A DNA stretch of 64,000 nucleotides from Hahella sp. KA22 (GCF_004135205.1 NZ_CP035490.1:186001-250000), one strand, 5' to 3'; positions 16,362 to 24,588 are shown, counted from the stretch's first letter. Program-made: numbers and translations. The notes: generated from the letters alone by a model not told the origin.

Positions 16362-18524
16362 TCAAAAGGATTCGACTACACTGGTTCTCACCAGCTCCGC
16401 CGAGTCAGAGTGAGCGACGATTTGCTCCGGCGCCTCCAGGTTGCGGCGTTGCAGAGCGTCTCTCACGCTGCCGCACAACGCCTCGCTTTTCCGTCGACAC
16501 AAGCGCATGCTGCGGGCGGCGACAAACTGCAGATCCGGCCTCACGAAATAACGATTCAAACGCAGGTAATCATCCAAAAACAGATTGAAGGTGTCCATGT
16601 AGCGCGTTTCGTCCAGCCAACCGGGCTCCTTGCGTAACAACAGGGTCTGGTACTCATGCTCCACCACCGCCGTGGCGAAGGTATTTTTCGCCTGCAGTCC
16701 CAGCATGCGATTGAGTTTAATGTCCGCCATCAGTTCATCCAGACTGCTTTCTCGCGCCAGCGTTTCCGATTTCACCCGCATCTCCACCGCTTTCATTTCC
16801 TGCAGCAGATAATAGGGCGGCGTGATCTGATGGGTGCCGATAATATCCATCGCCTGCGCGATAGCGCTCTCCGCCAGAGTCAACTTATCTCTGTACAAAT
16901 AGGCCTTCGCCAGCCACATCAGCGCCTCCAGGTTTTCCGGGTCGCCGGCGCCTTTCACTGCGCCGATCACTGTAGAGGCTTTGGCGAAATATCCAGCGGC
17001 AAGCTCGGGCTGGTTCATGAACATGTACTGTTCGCCCAGATAGCGATAGGTTTTGCCCACTTGGTAATGATTTTCGGGGTATAACTTCTGCCGTATCGCG
17101 AGAGCTTTCAGCATGTAGCGCTCTCCGGACTCCAGGTCGCCGCCCCAGGTGGCGAGGGTGCGACTGAGTTCCGCATAAGCCGCGGCGGTTTTCTCGTCCA
17201 GTTCCCCCAGATTGCTCAGATAGATGTCTAAGGCGCGGCGACTGATTTCCACCTTGCGCGCACTGTCCCTGACGAACCAGTTCAGTAGCCAAAGCGCGTC
17301 GCCGGTCTCCGTAGCGTCCGCGCCAAGGCTCTCAGAAAACAGGGCGATGGCCATCTCTGCATTCTGTTTCCCGGACGCCAACGCTTTTGGGCGATCGCAA
17401 TAGGGATAGATGCACTCCAGCTGCGCCATGGCCATCCAGTAATATCCACTTCCCAGCAGCTCTTTATCCGATTCGTGCGCAGATCGGATGAGGTCCAGGG
17501 TATAACGCGCCGTGTCGTACGCCGCCTGTCTTTCGTTCATCGCCACCAGGGTTTCCACCAGCGCGAACTTTATGCGAATCACTTCTTCGGCGTCCTTACC
17601 ATGAATCTCCTCCCCCATTCTGACGCTTTGATCCAATACCATACGCGCGTCAGCGTAATGCCCGCCGGCCAGATAACAGGCAGCGAGGAAACGTAACTGT
17701 CGCAGGCGTTCCGCCGGAGACAGTTTACGTTGGTCAATGCGGGGGCGCTCTTCGTCGAGCATTGCTTTCAGCGCGCTTTCATGACGACTGCCCGTGGTTT
17801 TGTAACGCGCCAGCATATCCAGCATGAAACGGCTCATTTGCGCTGAGCCGTTCTGAAGTTGCAGATTCTCATCCTGCGCTTGTCGCAACGCCTGCTTCTG
17901 CGCCATTCCCCAGATCAGCAGAAATAAAAAGAAACCGCCAACGACCAGACGCTTGAAATCAAAGCGGGAACGAATCGGACTGGAAGGCTCTATATCGATT
18001 GGCGCAGGCGAAACCCTGACATCGGGCTGCGCCTGTTCCGCCTCGGCGCTGACAGGGGCGAGCGGAACCGTCGTCTCCGGCTTAGATGGCGGTTGGGGCT
18101 GGATTTGTGGTTGTGGCTCTGGGGGATCGGGACGCACTCGCGCCACCGCCGCTTTCAGCCGATAACCGCGCTTGGGCGCAGTGGCGATGTAGTCGCGGGA
18201 TTTATCCTCGAAAATATGGCGCAGTTCGAAAATACTGCGCTTAAGGACGTTCTCACCCACGAAACGTCCTTCCCATACCTGATCGAAAAACTCTTCCGTC
18301 GTCACCACCCGGTCGTGGTGTCGAATCAATAAAACAAGCACGTCGCAGGTTTTTGCGCGCACCTGATGAACCAGGCCATCGGCCCGGGCGATAGTTTGAT
18401 TGCGAGGGTTGAATAACCAGACGCCGGCGATGTTGTATTCTTCCACCGCGTCGTCAAAGGCTTCTTTACCGCGCGTATGCAGAATAGGAGAAGCGACTTC
18501 CAAGTCCGTCCCTTTGCCGTCCAT
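16362..18524 (-). CDS. CadC-like membrane regulator: winged helix, one transmembrane helix, TPR region
   Basis: 720 residues with AAGGA before the ATG. Residues 36-125 are an OmpR/PhoB-type winged helix (LVLLIRHHDRVVTTEEFFDQ, FVGENVLKRSIFELRHIF, DYIATAPKRGYRL). A Pro/Gln-rich linker follows, then one membrane helix at about 193-208. The rest, some 500 residues, is helical and TPR-like (SGERYMLKALAIRQKLYPEN, ELAAGYFAKASTV). This is the CadC/ToxR plan: DNA-binding head in the cytoplasm, sensor outside. Its start is 356 bp upstream of the divergent VWA gene and its end 193 bp from the phosphoesterase start; either operon could be its target. Confidence 0.85.
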   Translation of the reverse strand: MDGKGTDLEVASPILHTRGKEAFDDAVEEYNIAGVWLFNPRNQTIARADGLVHQVRAKTCDVLVLLIRHHDRVVTTEEFFDQVWEGRFVGENVLKRSIFELRHIFEDKSRDYIATAPKRGYRLKAAVARVRPDPPEPQPQIQPQPPSKPETTVPLAPVSAEAEQAQPDVRVSPAPIDIEPSSPIRSRFDFKRLVVGGFFLFLLIWGMAQKQALRQAQDENLQLQNGSAQMSRFMLDMLARYKTTGSRHESALKAMLDEERPRIDQRKLSPAERLRQLRFLAACYLAGGHYADARMVLDQSVRMGEEIHGKDAEEVIRIKFALVETLVAMNERQAAYDTARYTLDLIRSAHESDKELLGSGYYWMAMAQLECIYPYCDRPKALASGKQNAEMAIALFSESLGADATETGDALWLLNWFVRDSARKVEISRRALDIYLSNLGELDEKTAAAYAELSRTLATWGGDLESGERYMLKALAIRQKLYPENHYQVGKTYRYLGEQYMFMNQPELAAGYFAKASTVIGAVKGAGDPENLEALMWLAKAYLYRDKLTLAESAIAQAMDIIGTHQITPPYYLLQEMKAVEMRVKSETLARESSLDELMADIKLNRMLGLQAKNTFATAVVEHEYQTLLLRKEPGWLDETRYMDTFNLFLDDYLRLNRYFVRPDLQFVAARSMRLCRRKSEALCGSVRDALQRRNLEAPEQIVAHSDSAELVRTSVVESF

Positions 18525-18880
18525 TTTCCATTTCCTTGTTATTCCTTTTCTACGCTGAGGTCCACTGGTTGATTATCGGCGGACAGTCGCCGTGATGACT
18601 TGGCGCCAGTCATTATTTGATGTAGCGGGCCTCTTTCCAACGCCGTGGCTGGAACGCGCCATTCTATCAGTATTTTTTGCGCTACCGCTTACTTCTTTTG
18701 GCTATCGCCAGCGCTTCGCTCCCCCGCGATAACCGTAAATTCAACAAAAATTTCAGGTTTTTTCCTTGCGTTTACAAAACTTTTTCAGGTTTTCACAGCG
18801 ACGAATCATTAGTTTGAGCGGGCGTCTCAAGGGCGCAGATACAACAACAATTTTTACGGCATATAGGAAAAGGAAACTTC
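18525..18880. other. Divergent promoter region between the CadC-like gene and the VWA gene
   Basis: 356 bp with no open frame accepted. It is AT-rich near 18735-18880, with runs of T and A that suit the promoter of the rightward operon. No clear operator was seen. Confidence 0.45.
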
Positions 18881-19687
18881 ATGAAAAAGTTAACTTTGGG
18901 CGTTCTTTGCGGCGCCGCGCTACTAGGCTCCATGGCGGGAACCGCAGCGGCGGATACCCGCGGTGTGCTCTTATTCGATAAAACCGGTTCGATGGCTTCC
19001 CCACGTTGGGACGGCGCCAGTCGTTGTGAATTCGGCAAGACGTTGATGGTCTCCAAGGCCGCTTCCTTCGTCAGCAGATTCAACGGCGATTATCTGGACA
19101 TCCGCGTGTTCGACGGCCGCGGTTCACTGCGCTCCATCAGCGGCGGTTATCAGCATGTAGCGTCCGTACTTCCGGTTGGCAGCACCCAGTGGAACACATT
19201 CCTCAATAAGCTTCGTTCCGACCTGAGCGGCGTCTCCTGCTCCGGCAACACCGCCCTGGGGGATGCCCTGTGTGAAAGCGCCGACTCTCTGCGCAGCCTC
19301 TACGCTGACGGCGACAAACTGATGATGACCATCGTCACTGATGCGGGCGAGAACGCGTCCGGCACATGCGGCGGCGCCAACTATGTGGACAACAAGGTGA
19401 AGCCGAAGATCCTGGCTAACCCTGTCATCCAGTTCGACGTGGATATTCTTGTCAGCGGCAACGTGGGACTGCGTGCGGCCAGAGCCGACAAAGATCTGGT
19501 TGAACTGGGTAATCTGGAAGAAATGCTGGCGGTGTCGGATATGGAGCGCAGCTCCCTGGCGCGCACCATGCCCACGGATGAAATCAGTCAGCTGAAGTCG
19601 CTGGCGGTGCAAAGCGGCGGCACGGCGAAAACCATCGCCGACAAGGACACCTGTAACGGCGAGTGCGATCCGGACGGTCCCTGGTGA
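18881..19687 (+). CDS. Exported von Willebrand factor A (VWA)-domain protein
   Basis: 268 residues with AAAGGAAA before the ATG and a signal peptide ending at A24. The first strand carries the metal-ion-dependent adhesion site LLFDKTGSMAS: D33-x-T35-x-S37, where the usual first serine is a threonine. The second MIDAS elements are plausible in SGNTALGDAL and the aspartate of MTIVTDAGENASG. Four or more cysteines suggest disulfides in the periplasm or outside. VWA proteins bind other proteins through the metal. It is followed 91 bp later by a PKD-domain gene, and the two hairpins between them suggest one processed message. Confidence 0.82.
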   Translation: MKKLTLGVLCGAALLGSMAGTAAADTRGVLLFDKTGSMASPRWDGASRCEFGKTLMVSKAASFVSRFNGDYLDIRVFDGRGSLRSISGGYQHVASVLPVGSTQWNTFLNKLRSDLSGVSCSGNTALGDALCESADSLRSLYADGDKLMMTIVTDAGENASGTCGGANYVDNKVKPKILANPVIQFDVDILVSGNVGLRAARADKDLVELGNLEEMLAVSDMERSSLARTMPTDEISQLKSLAVQSGGTAKTIADKDTCNGECDPDGPW

Positions 19688-19692
19688 TCTAA

Positions 19693-19756
19693 GGCGCTAG
19701 CGCCAGTCAACCAGACAATTAGCCATTACCCCGTACGGGCGCGCCTTGTCGCGCCC
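19693..19756 (+). promoter_or_regulatory. Two palindromes between the VWA and PKD genes
   Basis: GGCGCTAGCGCC is a perfect 12-bp palindrome at 19693-19704. GGGCGCG (19737-19743) and CGCGCCC (19750-19756) form a 7-bp stem 22 bases before the next ATG. They could set relative expression through partial termination or RNA processing. Confidence 0.4.
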
Positions 19757-19778
19757 GAACTTCCCAAAGGAATTCATT

Positions 19779-21404
19779 ATGTCCGCACACCGTTCCCTGG
19801 CCGGCTTTTGCAAAAAGCTTGCGGTCGCCGGTTTTGCATTGTCTTTCCTGATCTCCGGCGCGGCTAGCGCTGAGACGAGCGTCAACGAAACCGTTCTGAT
19901 ATCCGGCGACGGATTCGAACTTAAACAGATCACCACTACCGACGATCAGGGCCTGTCCCGCAACGTCGAGCTTTACTATATCCACAGCAGCGAAGGCGTT
20001 GAAAACGCCTATTTGTACGGCGGATTGCCGCAGGCGGAAAAAGAGGAGCTGGAGCAGGAAATCCGCGAGGATAACGGCAACTGGCTCACCGCCAACCGCA
20101 CAGGTGAGGATCGCCCCTTCGCCGACACCTTCGACGCCTGGATCATCGACCGCCGCGGCGCCAACCTGACCTCCCAGGCGGAAGCGCAGCTCTATATGGA
20201 TGAATTCGGCCTGCAGCCTGATACAGACGAGAGTCCTTTAGGCGCGCGCTCCGCACGTCTGTTCGGATGCGGCGGCTGGAAGGATAAAAGTAAGTCCTTC
20301 GATAAGAGCATCGACAAGACGTTCAGCCACAATAAACGTTTTGGTCAAGACAACGCCTACATTGATTTCGCAGGCAATATGAACGTGGACGCCGACGTGC
20401 GCCTGGAGTTGCATTACAAGTACAAGCGCAAATTCTGCATCCCCTATAAGTTCAAAGTGCGTCATGTGGTGGCCAAGTCCAACTACGACGTCTCCGGGGA
20501 GTTCAGCCTGACCGGCGTGGCCAAGCACGACTTCGGCAACCTCAACTGGGAAATCGCCGAACCCAAGCTGATGGAAACCGTGTTCTTTGTCGGCCCGGTT
20601 CCTGTCCTGGTGAAACTGAAGCTGCCTATCGAAGTAGGCACCGGCAATATTCAGGTACAAGCCACCGGCAAGATCGCCGCAGTGAAACCCCTCCGTTACA
20701 AGGGTGATTTTGACTACACCTGCACCACCCATTCCTGCACCAAGAACAGCGCGCATCACCAGAATCTGAGCGGCGACCTGCGCAACAGTCTGGGCGCGGA
20801 AATCAGCGCCAAGATCAACCTGGAGCCCTATCTGCAAGTGGCGGCGAAAGGCATCGTCTACGGCGAGTGGTTCCTGTATGCACAAGTCGGAGCCAAACCG
20901 TCTTTCCCCATTGAGCTGTTCGGCTACTACGGCAACCTCTGTGGCGATGGCGACAACAACGGCGTTCGCGAAACGGTCAACGCCGCACTGGGAACCGTGG
21001 ATTTTCGCTTCGGCCTGACCGCTGAAGCTAAGGTATTCGGCGCCTATATTCTGCGTCCGCAATACTGGCAGATCTGGCGCACCGGGCTGGTTTTCTTCGA
21101 CTTCCTGAATCCCTATAGCACCGCCCTGTCCCCGGAACTGCGTCCCGCCTACGACACAGCTGTTCCGACCAAGGTCAACCTGCCGGTCTCCATCCGCAGC
21201 TGCGTCAGCGACATCGTCTCCAGACATCCCCGCGACTACACCGTAGACTGGGGCGACGGAACCCGTGTGGCCCTCAATAACCTGGGCTCACAACAAACCG
21301 TCTCCCACAACTACAGCGTCAACGGCTACTACGTGGTCCGCGTCACCCAAAAAGGCGGCGCTTATACGGAAGTACCGGTGATTATTGACGATGATGAATG
21401 GTGA
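19779..21404 (+). CDS. Exported PKD-domain protein of unknown function
   Basis: 541 residues from the ATG at 19779, preceded by AAAGGAA; an in-frame ATG at 19746 lacks a site. Signal peptide to about residue 30 (AASAE). The central region is beta-rich with several cysteines (YKRKFCIPYKFKV, YTCTTHSCTKNSA) and a calcium-loop-like LCGDGDNNGVRE. The last 80 residues are a PKD-type domain (DYTVDWGDGT, SHNYSVNGYYVVRVT). PKD domains mediate binding at the cell surface. It is probably cotranscribed with the VWA gene and ends at a strong terminator. Function not recognised. Confidence 0.75.
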   Translation: MSAHRSLAGFCKKLAVAGFALSFLISGAASAETSVNETVLISGDGFELKQITTTDDQGLSRNVELYYIHSSEGVENAYLYGGLPQAEKEELEQEIREDNGNWLTANRTGEDRPFADTFDAWIIDRRGANLTSQAEAQLYMDEFGLQPDTDESPLGARSARLFGCGGWKDKSKSFDKSIDKTFSHNKRFGQDNAYIDFAGNMNVDADVRLELHYKYKRKFCIPYKFKVRHVVAKSNYDVSGEFSLTGVAKHDFGNLNWEIAEPKLMETVFFVGPVPVLVKLKLPIEVGTGNIQVQATGKIAAVKPLRYKGDFDYTCTTHSCTKNSAHHQNLSGDLRNSLGAEISAKINLEPYLQVAAKGIVYGEWFLYAQVGAKPSFPIELFGYYGNLCGDGDNNGVRETVNAALGTVDFRFGLTAEAKVFGAYILRPQYWQIWRTGLVFFDFLNPYSTALSPELRPAYDTAVPTKVNLPVSIRSCVSDIVSRHPRDYTVDWGDGTRVALNNLGSQQTVSHNYSVNGYYVVRVTQKGGAYTEVPVIIDDDEW

Positions 21405-21437
21405 GATGGGCGCTGAATAGCTCGTACCACTCGTAAC

Positions 21438-21480
21438 AACACCGCCAGTCTGTTCGATACAGCGCTGGCGGCGTTCTTTT
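21438..21480 (+). terminator. Terminator of the VWA-PKD operon
   Basis: AACACCGCCAG (21438-21448) pairs with CTGGCGGCGTT (21465-21475) with one mismatch, followed by CTTTT. The repeat array begins 8 bases further on. Confidence 0.75.
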
Positions 21481-21487
21481 AATGAGA

Positions 21488-21525
21488 CGCTCTGGAAAGT
21501 CCTTCGACAGGCTCAGGGCGAACGG
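21488..21525. repeat. Solo copy of the GIY-YIG element end repeat
   Basis: CGCTCTGGAAAGTCC continues into TTCGACAGGCTCAGGGCG and AACGG. It differs from the right-hand inverted repeat of the GIY-YIG element (22722-22760) at only a few positions and has the same orientation. It marks the left edge of the 55-bp array. Confidence 0.8.
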
Positions 21526-22140
21526 CGGATACTGGATAACATGGCTCAGTGGGACCCTTCGACAGGCTCAGGATGAACGGCGGATACTGGATAACATGGC
21601 TCTATGAGGTCCTTCGACAGGCTCAGGACGAACGGTGGATATTGGATAGTATGGCTCTGTGAGGTCCTTCGACAGGCTCAGGGCGAGCGGTGGATACTGG
21701 ATAGCATTGCTCTGTGAGGTCCTTCGACAAGCTCAGGACGAACGGCGGATACTGGATAACATGGCTCAGTGAGGTCCTTCGATAGCTCAGGACGAACGGT
21801 GGATACTGGATAGCATGGCTCTGTGAGGTCCTTCGACAGGCTCGGGATGAACGGTGGGTACTGGATAGCATGGCTCAGTGGGCCCCTTCGACAGGCTCGG
21901 GATGAACGGTGGGTACTGGATAGCATTGCTCTGTGAGGTCCTTCGACAGCTCAGGATGAACGGCGGATACTGGATAACATGCCTCAGTGGGCCCCTTGAC
22001 AGGCTCGGGATGAACGACAGGCTCTGTGAGGTCCATGAACGGCTCAGGATACTGGATAGTATGGCTCTGTGAGGTCCTTCGACAGGCTCAGGATGAACGG
22101 TGGATACTGGAGGGCTCTGTGAGGTCGACAAGCTGGATAT
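21501..22140. repeat. Tandem array, about 12 units of 55 bp
   Basis: The core CCTTCGACAGGCTCAGG starts at 21501, 21556, 21611, 21666, 21721, 21776, 21830, 21885, 21940, 21994, a degenerate unit near 22033, 22076 and a broken end near 22124. Units are 54-55 bp: the core, then GAACGGTGGATACTGGATA and a GGCTCTGTGAG-like join. The units near the right end are the most decayed. Long open frames across it (for example to 22407) simply translate the repeat and are not genes. Confidence 0.9.
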
Positions 22141-22270
22141 TGGTGTGGACGGAGTTATATTGGGTAAAGTCTGGAGGAGCGGAGTAACCTCCAAATATCC
22201 CGACGCACTCCTTTTGAAGATCCCAATCCCTTTCGTCATAGCAATACACTGTTGAATCCTCATGATGCAC

Positions 22271-22296
22271 CGTTCGTCCTGAGCTTGTCGAAGGAC
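22271..22296. repeat. Inverted core repeat copy
   Basis: CGTTCGTCCTGAGC then TTGTCGAAGGAC: the core in the opposite orientation to the array on its left, 66 bases before the left end repeat of the GIY-YIG element. Confidence 0.8.
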
Positions 22297-22361
22297 CTCC
22301 CAGAGCACCACAAATACAATTCCAAGGCCCAAAAGAATAATCCTACACTCCCAGCCACACC

Positions 22362-22760
22362 CCGTTCGTCCTGAGCCTGTCGAAGGACTTTCCAGAGCGA
22401 CCACCAATACTATTTATCCCTGGACTTGGACAAACGCACCACCGCCTCCCAATCACCATTAATCAACGCTTCCTTCTTCGCCCGACCCCATCCCTTGATC
22501 TGTCTCTCTGAGGCCAAGGCTTCTTCACGCGTCGCAAACATTTGAGAATAAACCAGCGTCAAAGGTCTACGGTTAAACGTATAGCAATCAGGAAACACAC
22601 CCTGATTATGTTGGTAAATACGCGCTTCAAGATTCTCCGTGTGTCCGGTGTAATAACTGTTATCCGCACACTTCAGGATGTAGGTGAAAAAACTCAATCT
22701 CAAACTCCTTTTTGATATTCATCGCTCTGGAAAGTCCTTCGACAAGCTCAGGACGAACGG
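22362..22760 (-). mobile_element. GIY-YIG nuclease unit bounded by 39-bp inverted repeats
   Basis: The left end 22362-22400 and the right end 22722-22760 are reverse complements over 39 bp with a single mismatch (inside ...GAGCcTGTCG / ...GAGCtTGTCG). The outer part is the core CCGTTCGTCCTGAGC and the inner part is GACTTTCCAGAGCGA. Between them lies only the GIY-YIG nuclease gene, with 9 and 24 bases to spare. The layout is that of a minimal mobile or repeat-mobilising unit of 399 bp. No target-site duplication was identified, since the flanks are themselves repeats. Mobility is inferred. Confidence 0.6.
22410..22697 (-). CDS. GIY-YIG family endonuclease
   Basis: 95 residues. No ATG is available; the TTG at 22697 is chosen because AGGAG lies 7 bases before it (a TTG at 22703 would be too close). 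The protein is a minimal single GIY-YIG domain of the UPF0213/YhbQ kind: FFTYILKCADNSYYTGHT supplies the T-Y-I and Y-T-G strands, LEARIYQHNQG the conserved arginine, and EALASERQIKGWGRAKKEAL the catalytic glutamate helix. Members cut nucleic acid; cellular roles of the short family are poorly known. The gene is enclosed by inverted repeats and surrounded by hundreds of bases of related repeats, so a role in making or maintaining them is a reasonable hypothesis. Confidence 0.85.
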   Translation of the reverse strand: MSFFTYILKCADNSYYTGHTENLEARIYQHNQGVFPDCYTFNRRPLTLVYSQMFATREEALASERQIKGWGRAKKEALINGDWEAVVRLSKSRDK

Positions 22761-22880
22761 TGGATCATTAGGGCGACAGCAAGTATTACTAATAAAATGG
22801 GCGGGGTTCTAGGGGGAAGCGCCTCACAACATTCCGAATGGTATCCTTTCATCATATCTATCCCTCTTGCTCTGCCATAC
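22704..22880. other. Spacer between the GIY-YIG unit and the 91-bp array
   Basis: Contains the right end repeat (22722-22760) and about 120 bp of AT-richer unique sequence with no open frame accepted. Confidence 0.5.
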
Positions 22881-23290
22881 CCCGTTCGTCCTGAGCCTGT
22901 CTAAGGACCTCCCAAAGCGCCACACCATAAATTCACAAACCACCACATAATCCCAAACTCACCTGCCATATCCCGTTCGTCCTGAACCCGTCGGAGGACT
23001 TCCCTGAGCGTCACACCATAAATTCACAAACCACCGCAAAATTCCAAACTCACCTGCCATACCCCGTTCGTCCTGAGCCTGTCGAAGGACTTCCCTGAGC
23101 GTCTCACCATAAATTCACAAACCACCGCAAAATTCCAAACTCACCTGCCATACCCCGTTCGTCCTGAGCCTGTCGAAGGACTTCCCAGAGCGTCTCACCA
23201 TAAATTCACAAACCACCGCAAAATTCCAAACTCACCTGCCATACCCCGTTCGTCCTGAGCCTGTCGAAGGACTTCCCAGAGCGTCACCCT
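22881..23290. repeat. Tandem array, five units of exactly 91 bp
   Basis: The core CCCGTTCGTCCTGAGC begins at 22881, 22972, 23063, 23154 and 23245, a constant 91-bp step; the last unit is cut short near 23290. Each unit is the core plus AAGGACTTCCCAGAGCG, then a spacer reading CACCATAAATTCACAAACC and AAACTCACCTGCCAT. Units 3-5 are nearly identical, unit 2 has several changes in the core, and unit 1 has changes in core and spacer, so the array probably grew by recent duplication at the right. Orientation is opposite to the 55-bp array. Confidence 0.9.
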
Positions 23291-23300
23291 CCAACAAACA

Positions 23301-23336
23301 AGCACTACCCAATATCCCAGCACTACCCAATATCCC
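23301..23336. repeat. 18-bp perfect tandem duplication
   Basis: AGCACTACCCAATATCCC occurs twice head to tail, between the 91-bp array and the end of the Thg1-like gene. It is probably a slippage product. Confidence 0.75.
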
Positions 23337-23390
23337 AGCTCGTCCCAGGCTTGTCCGGATCACTGCGAGCAAGCAGCACGTCCGGGTTCT

Positions 23391-24152
23391 CTATTGTTGC
23401 AGGATCACCGTTTCGATAAATGCGCTGTACTTATCTTTCATAGGCAGTTCGTAGTCGACTTTGAGTCGCTTACGCATAGCCGTTACGGTCTCGCCGGTCT
23501 TTGGGTTGAGGGCTTCCTTCTCGTATTGTTCCCAGTACATTCCCACGCCGCGCTTTTGCCAATTGGGCAGTTCATTGAAGTTAACGCCTTTTTGAAACAG
23601 GTGTTCGTTTTTATTGGCGATGGAGACTTTGCTCAATCTCGCCGTGGCGGTTTCCGGGTCTACGCCCTCTTTGCGCATGGCCCAGTAGCAGTGGGCGTTC
23701 AACGCATTGCGATGGGCGTCTTCGTTACGCCAGCGAAAGTAATCCACCACCAGACGCGGATTCGGCAGTTGGCAGATACGGCAGTCAAACGCGCCGATGT
23801 CTCCCAGCATCAGACTGAATTTAGCGCTGGCTTCTCCGGCCAGCAGGGAGTTGAGTTTGCGCTCCTTGCGGTTGAAGCTGTTGTCGTCAGGGTGAAACAA
23901 AAGCGAAATTTCATCGCTTTGCGTGTAGCCATAAACAATGTTGAATCCGCTGTTCATCAGATGGTCCACTGTCGCCACCATCATGTCCCGAAAACGCACA
24001 TCAAAAGGCGCTTCAAAGTCGTGCGCTTCCTTGGTCAGCTTGGTGAATCCCCTGCCGTCAATGCGCGCCACTATGTACATGCCAGGCAACACGCAAAAAT
24101 CATGGGCGGTCTCATATACCCGCATCTTTTTATCGAGATCGTTAAATTTCAC
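23391..24152 (-). CDS. Thg1-like protein (tRNA-His guanylyltransferase family, 3'-5' polymerase)
   Basis: 253 residues from a GTG start; the upstream kinase gene overlaps it by 11 bp. The family signatures are intact: MYIVARIDGRGFTKLTK with D32, GYTQSDEISLLF with the metal-binding D80 and E81, FDCRICQLP, YFRWRNEDAHRNALNAHCYW and GVNFNELPNWQKRG. In eukaryotes Thg1 adds G to the 5' end of tRNA-His. Bacterial Thg1-like proteins instead add templated nucleotides in the 3'-5' direction to repair 5'-truncated tRNA. Translational coupling to a polynucleotide-kinase-like protein supports a tRNA or RNA repair role. Substrate is inference. Confidence 0.92.
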   Translation of the reverse strand: MKFNDLDKKMRVYETAHDFCVLPGMYIVARIDGRGFTKLTKEAHDFEAPFDVRFRDMMVATVDHLMNSGFNIVYGYTQSDEISLLFHPDDNSFNRKERKLNSLLAGEASAKFSLMLGDIGAFDCRICQLPNPRLVVDYFRWRNEDAHRNALNAHCYWAMRKEGVDPETATARLSKVSIANKNEHLFQKGVNFNELPNWQKRGVGMYWEQYEKEALNPKTGETVTAMRKRLKVDYELPMKDKYSAFIETVILQQ

Positions 24153-24588
24153 TGCGCCACTCTTCCACTATAAATTCACCATCGTCGAGCCGGACGTAAT
24201 ACAGCGCGTCAAACCCTTCCGCGTATTCCGGCAATTCCATCTTTGCGTAAACGCTGCGCAGTCCGGCATCGGGAATTCGCTCCTTGCCTTCTCTGCCGCT
24301 ATTGCGAGCCATACAGTCCGCCAAAGAGGAGCTGAAGTAATAACCCGCCACGCTGAAACGTCCACGCCGAAACAGGTCGATATACTTGCCGCGCCCTTCC
24401 CGGGTCGGGTTGGTATTGTCGATGACCACCGACTGTTTGGCTTCAATGCATGCGCTAAGCAGGATGTTCTCCCGTCGCCGGGTCTTCAACATATCCATAT
24501 TCAGACGCAGATGCGTCCTGTAAAACTGCTGCAGATAAAACGAGGACTTTCCACTCGCCTGCAACCCAATAAAAATCACACCCTGCAC
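24142..24588 (-). CDS. Polynucleotide-kinase-like P-loop ATPase
   Basis: 148 residues; GTG start with a strong AGGAGG 4 bases upstream. Walker A is GLQASGKSS (residues 8-16). NMDMLKTRRRENI and VVIDNTNPTREGR (54-66) match the AAA_33/T4-Pnkp kinase group, as do the late IPDAGLRSVYAKMELP and EYAEGFD. The group transfers phosphate from ATP to 5'-OH ends of nucleic acid or to small molecules. Its 3' end overlaps the Thg1-like start by 11 bp (GTGAAATTTAA), so both are made together; a kinase that restores 5' phosphates would prepare broken RNA for the polymerase. Confidence 0.85.
   Translation of the reverse strand: MQGVIFIGLQASGKSSFYLQQFYRTHLRLNMDMLKTRRRENILLSACIEAKQSVVIDNTNPTREGRGKYIDLFRRGRFSVAGYYFSSSLADCMARNSGREGKERIPDAGLRSVYAKMELPEYAEGFDALYYVRLDDGEFIVEEWRSEI

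Noticed and set aside
21623-22407. Long open frames across the 55-bp array as proteins
   Set aside because: They are periodic translations of the repeat (for example PEPVEGPHRA-like strings) with no ribosome site or domain.
21501-23290. CRISPR array
   Set aside because: The segments between the repeats are themselves repeated, not unique spacers, periods are 55 and 91 bp, and there are no cas genes.
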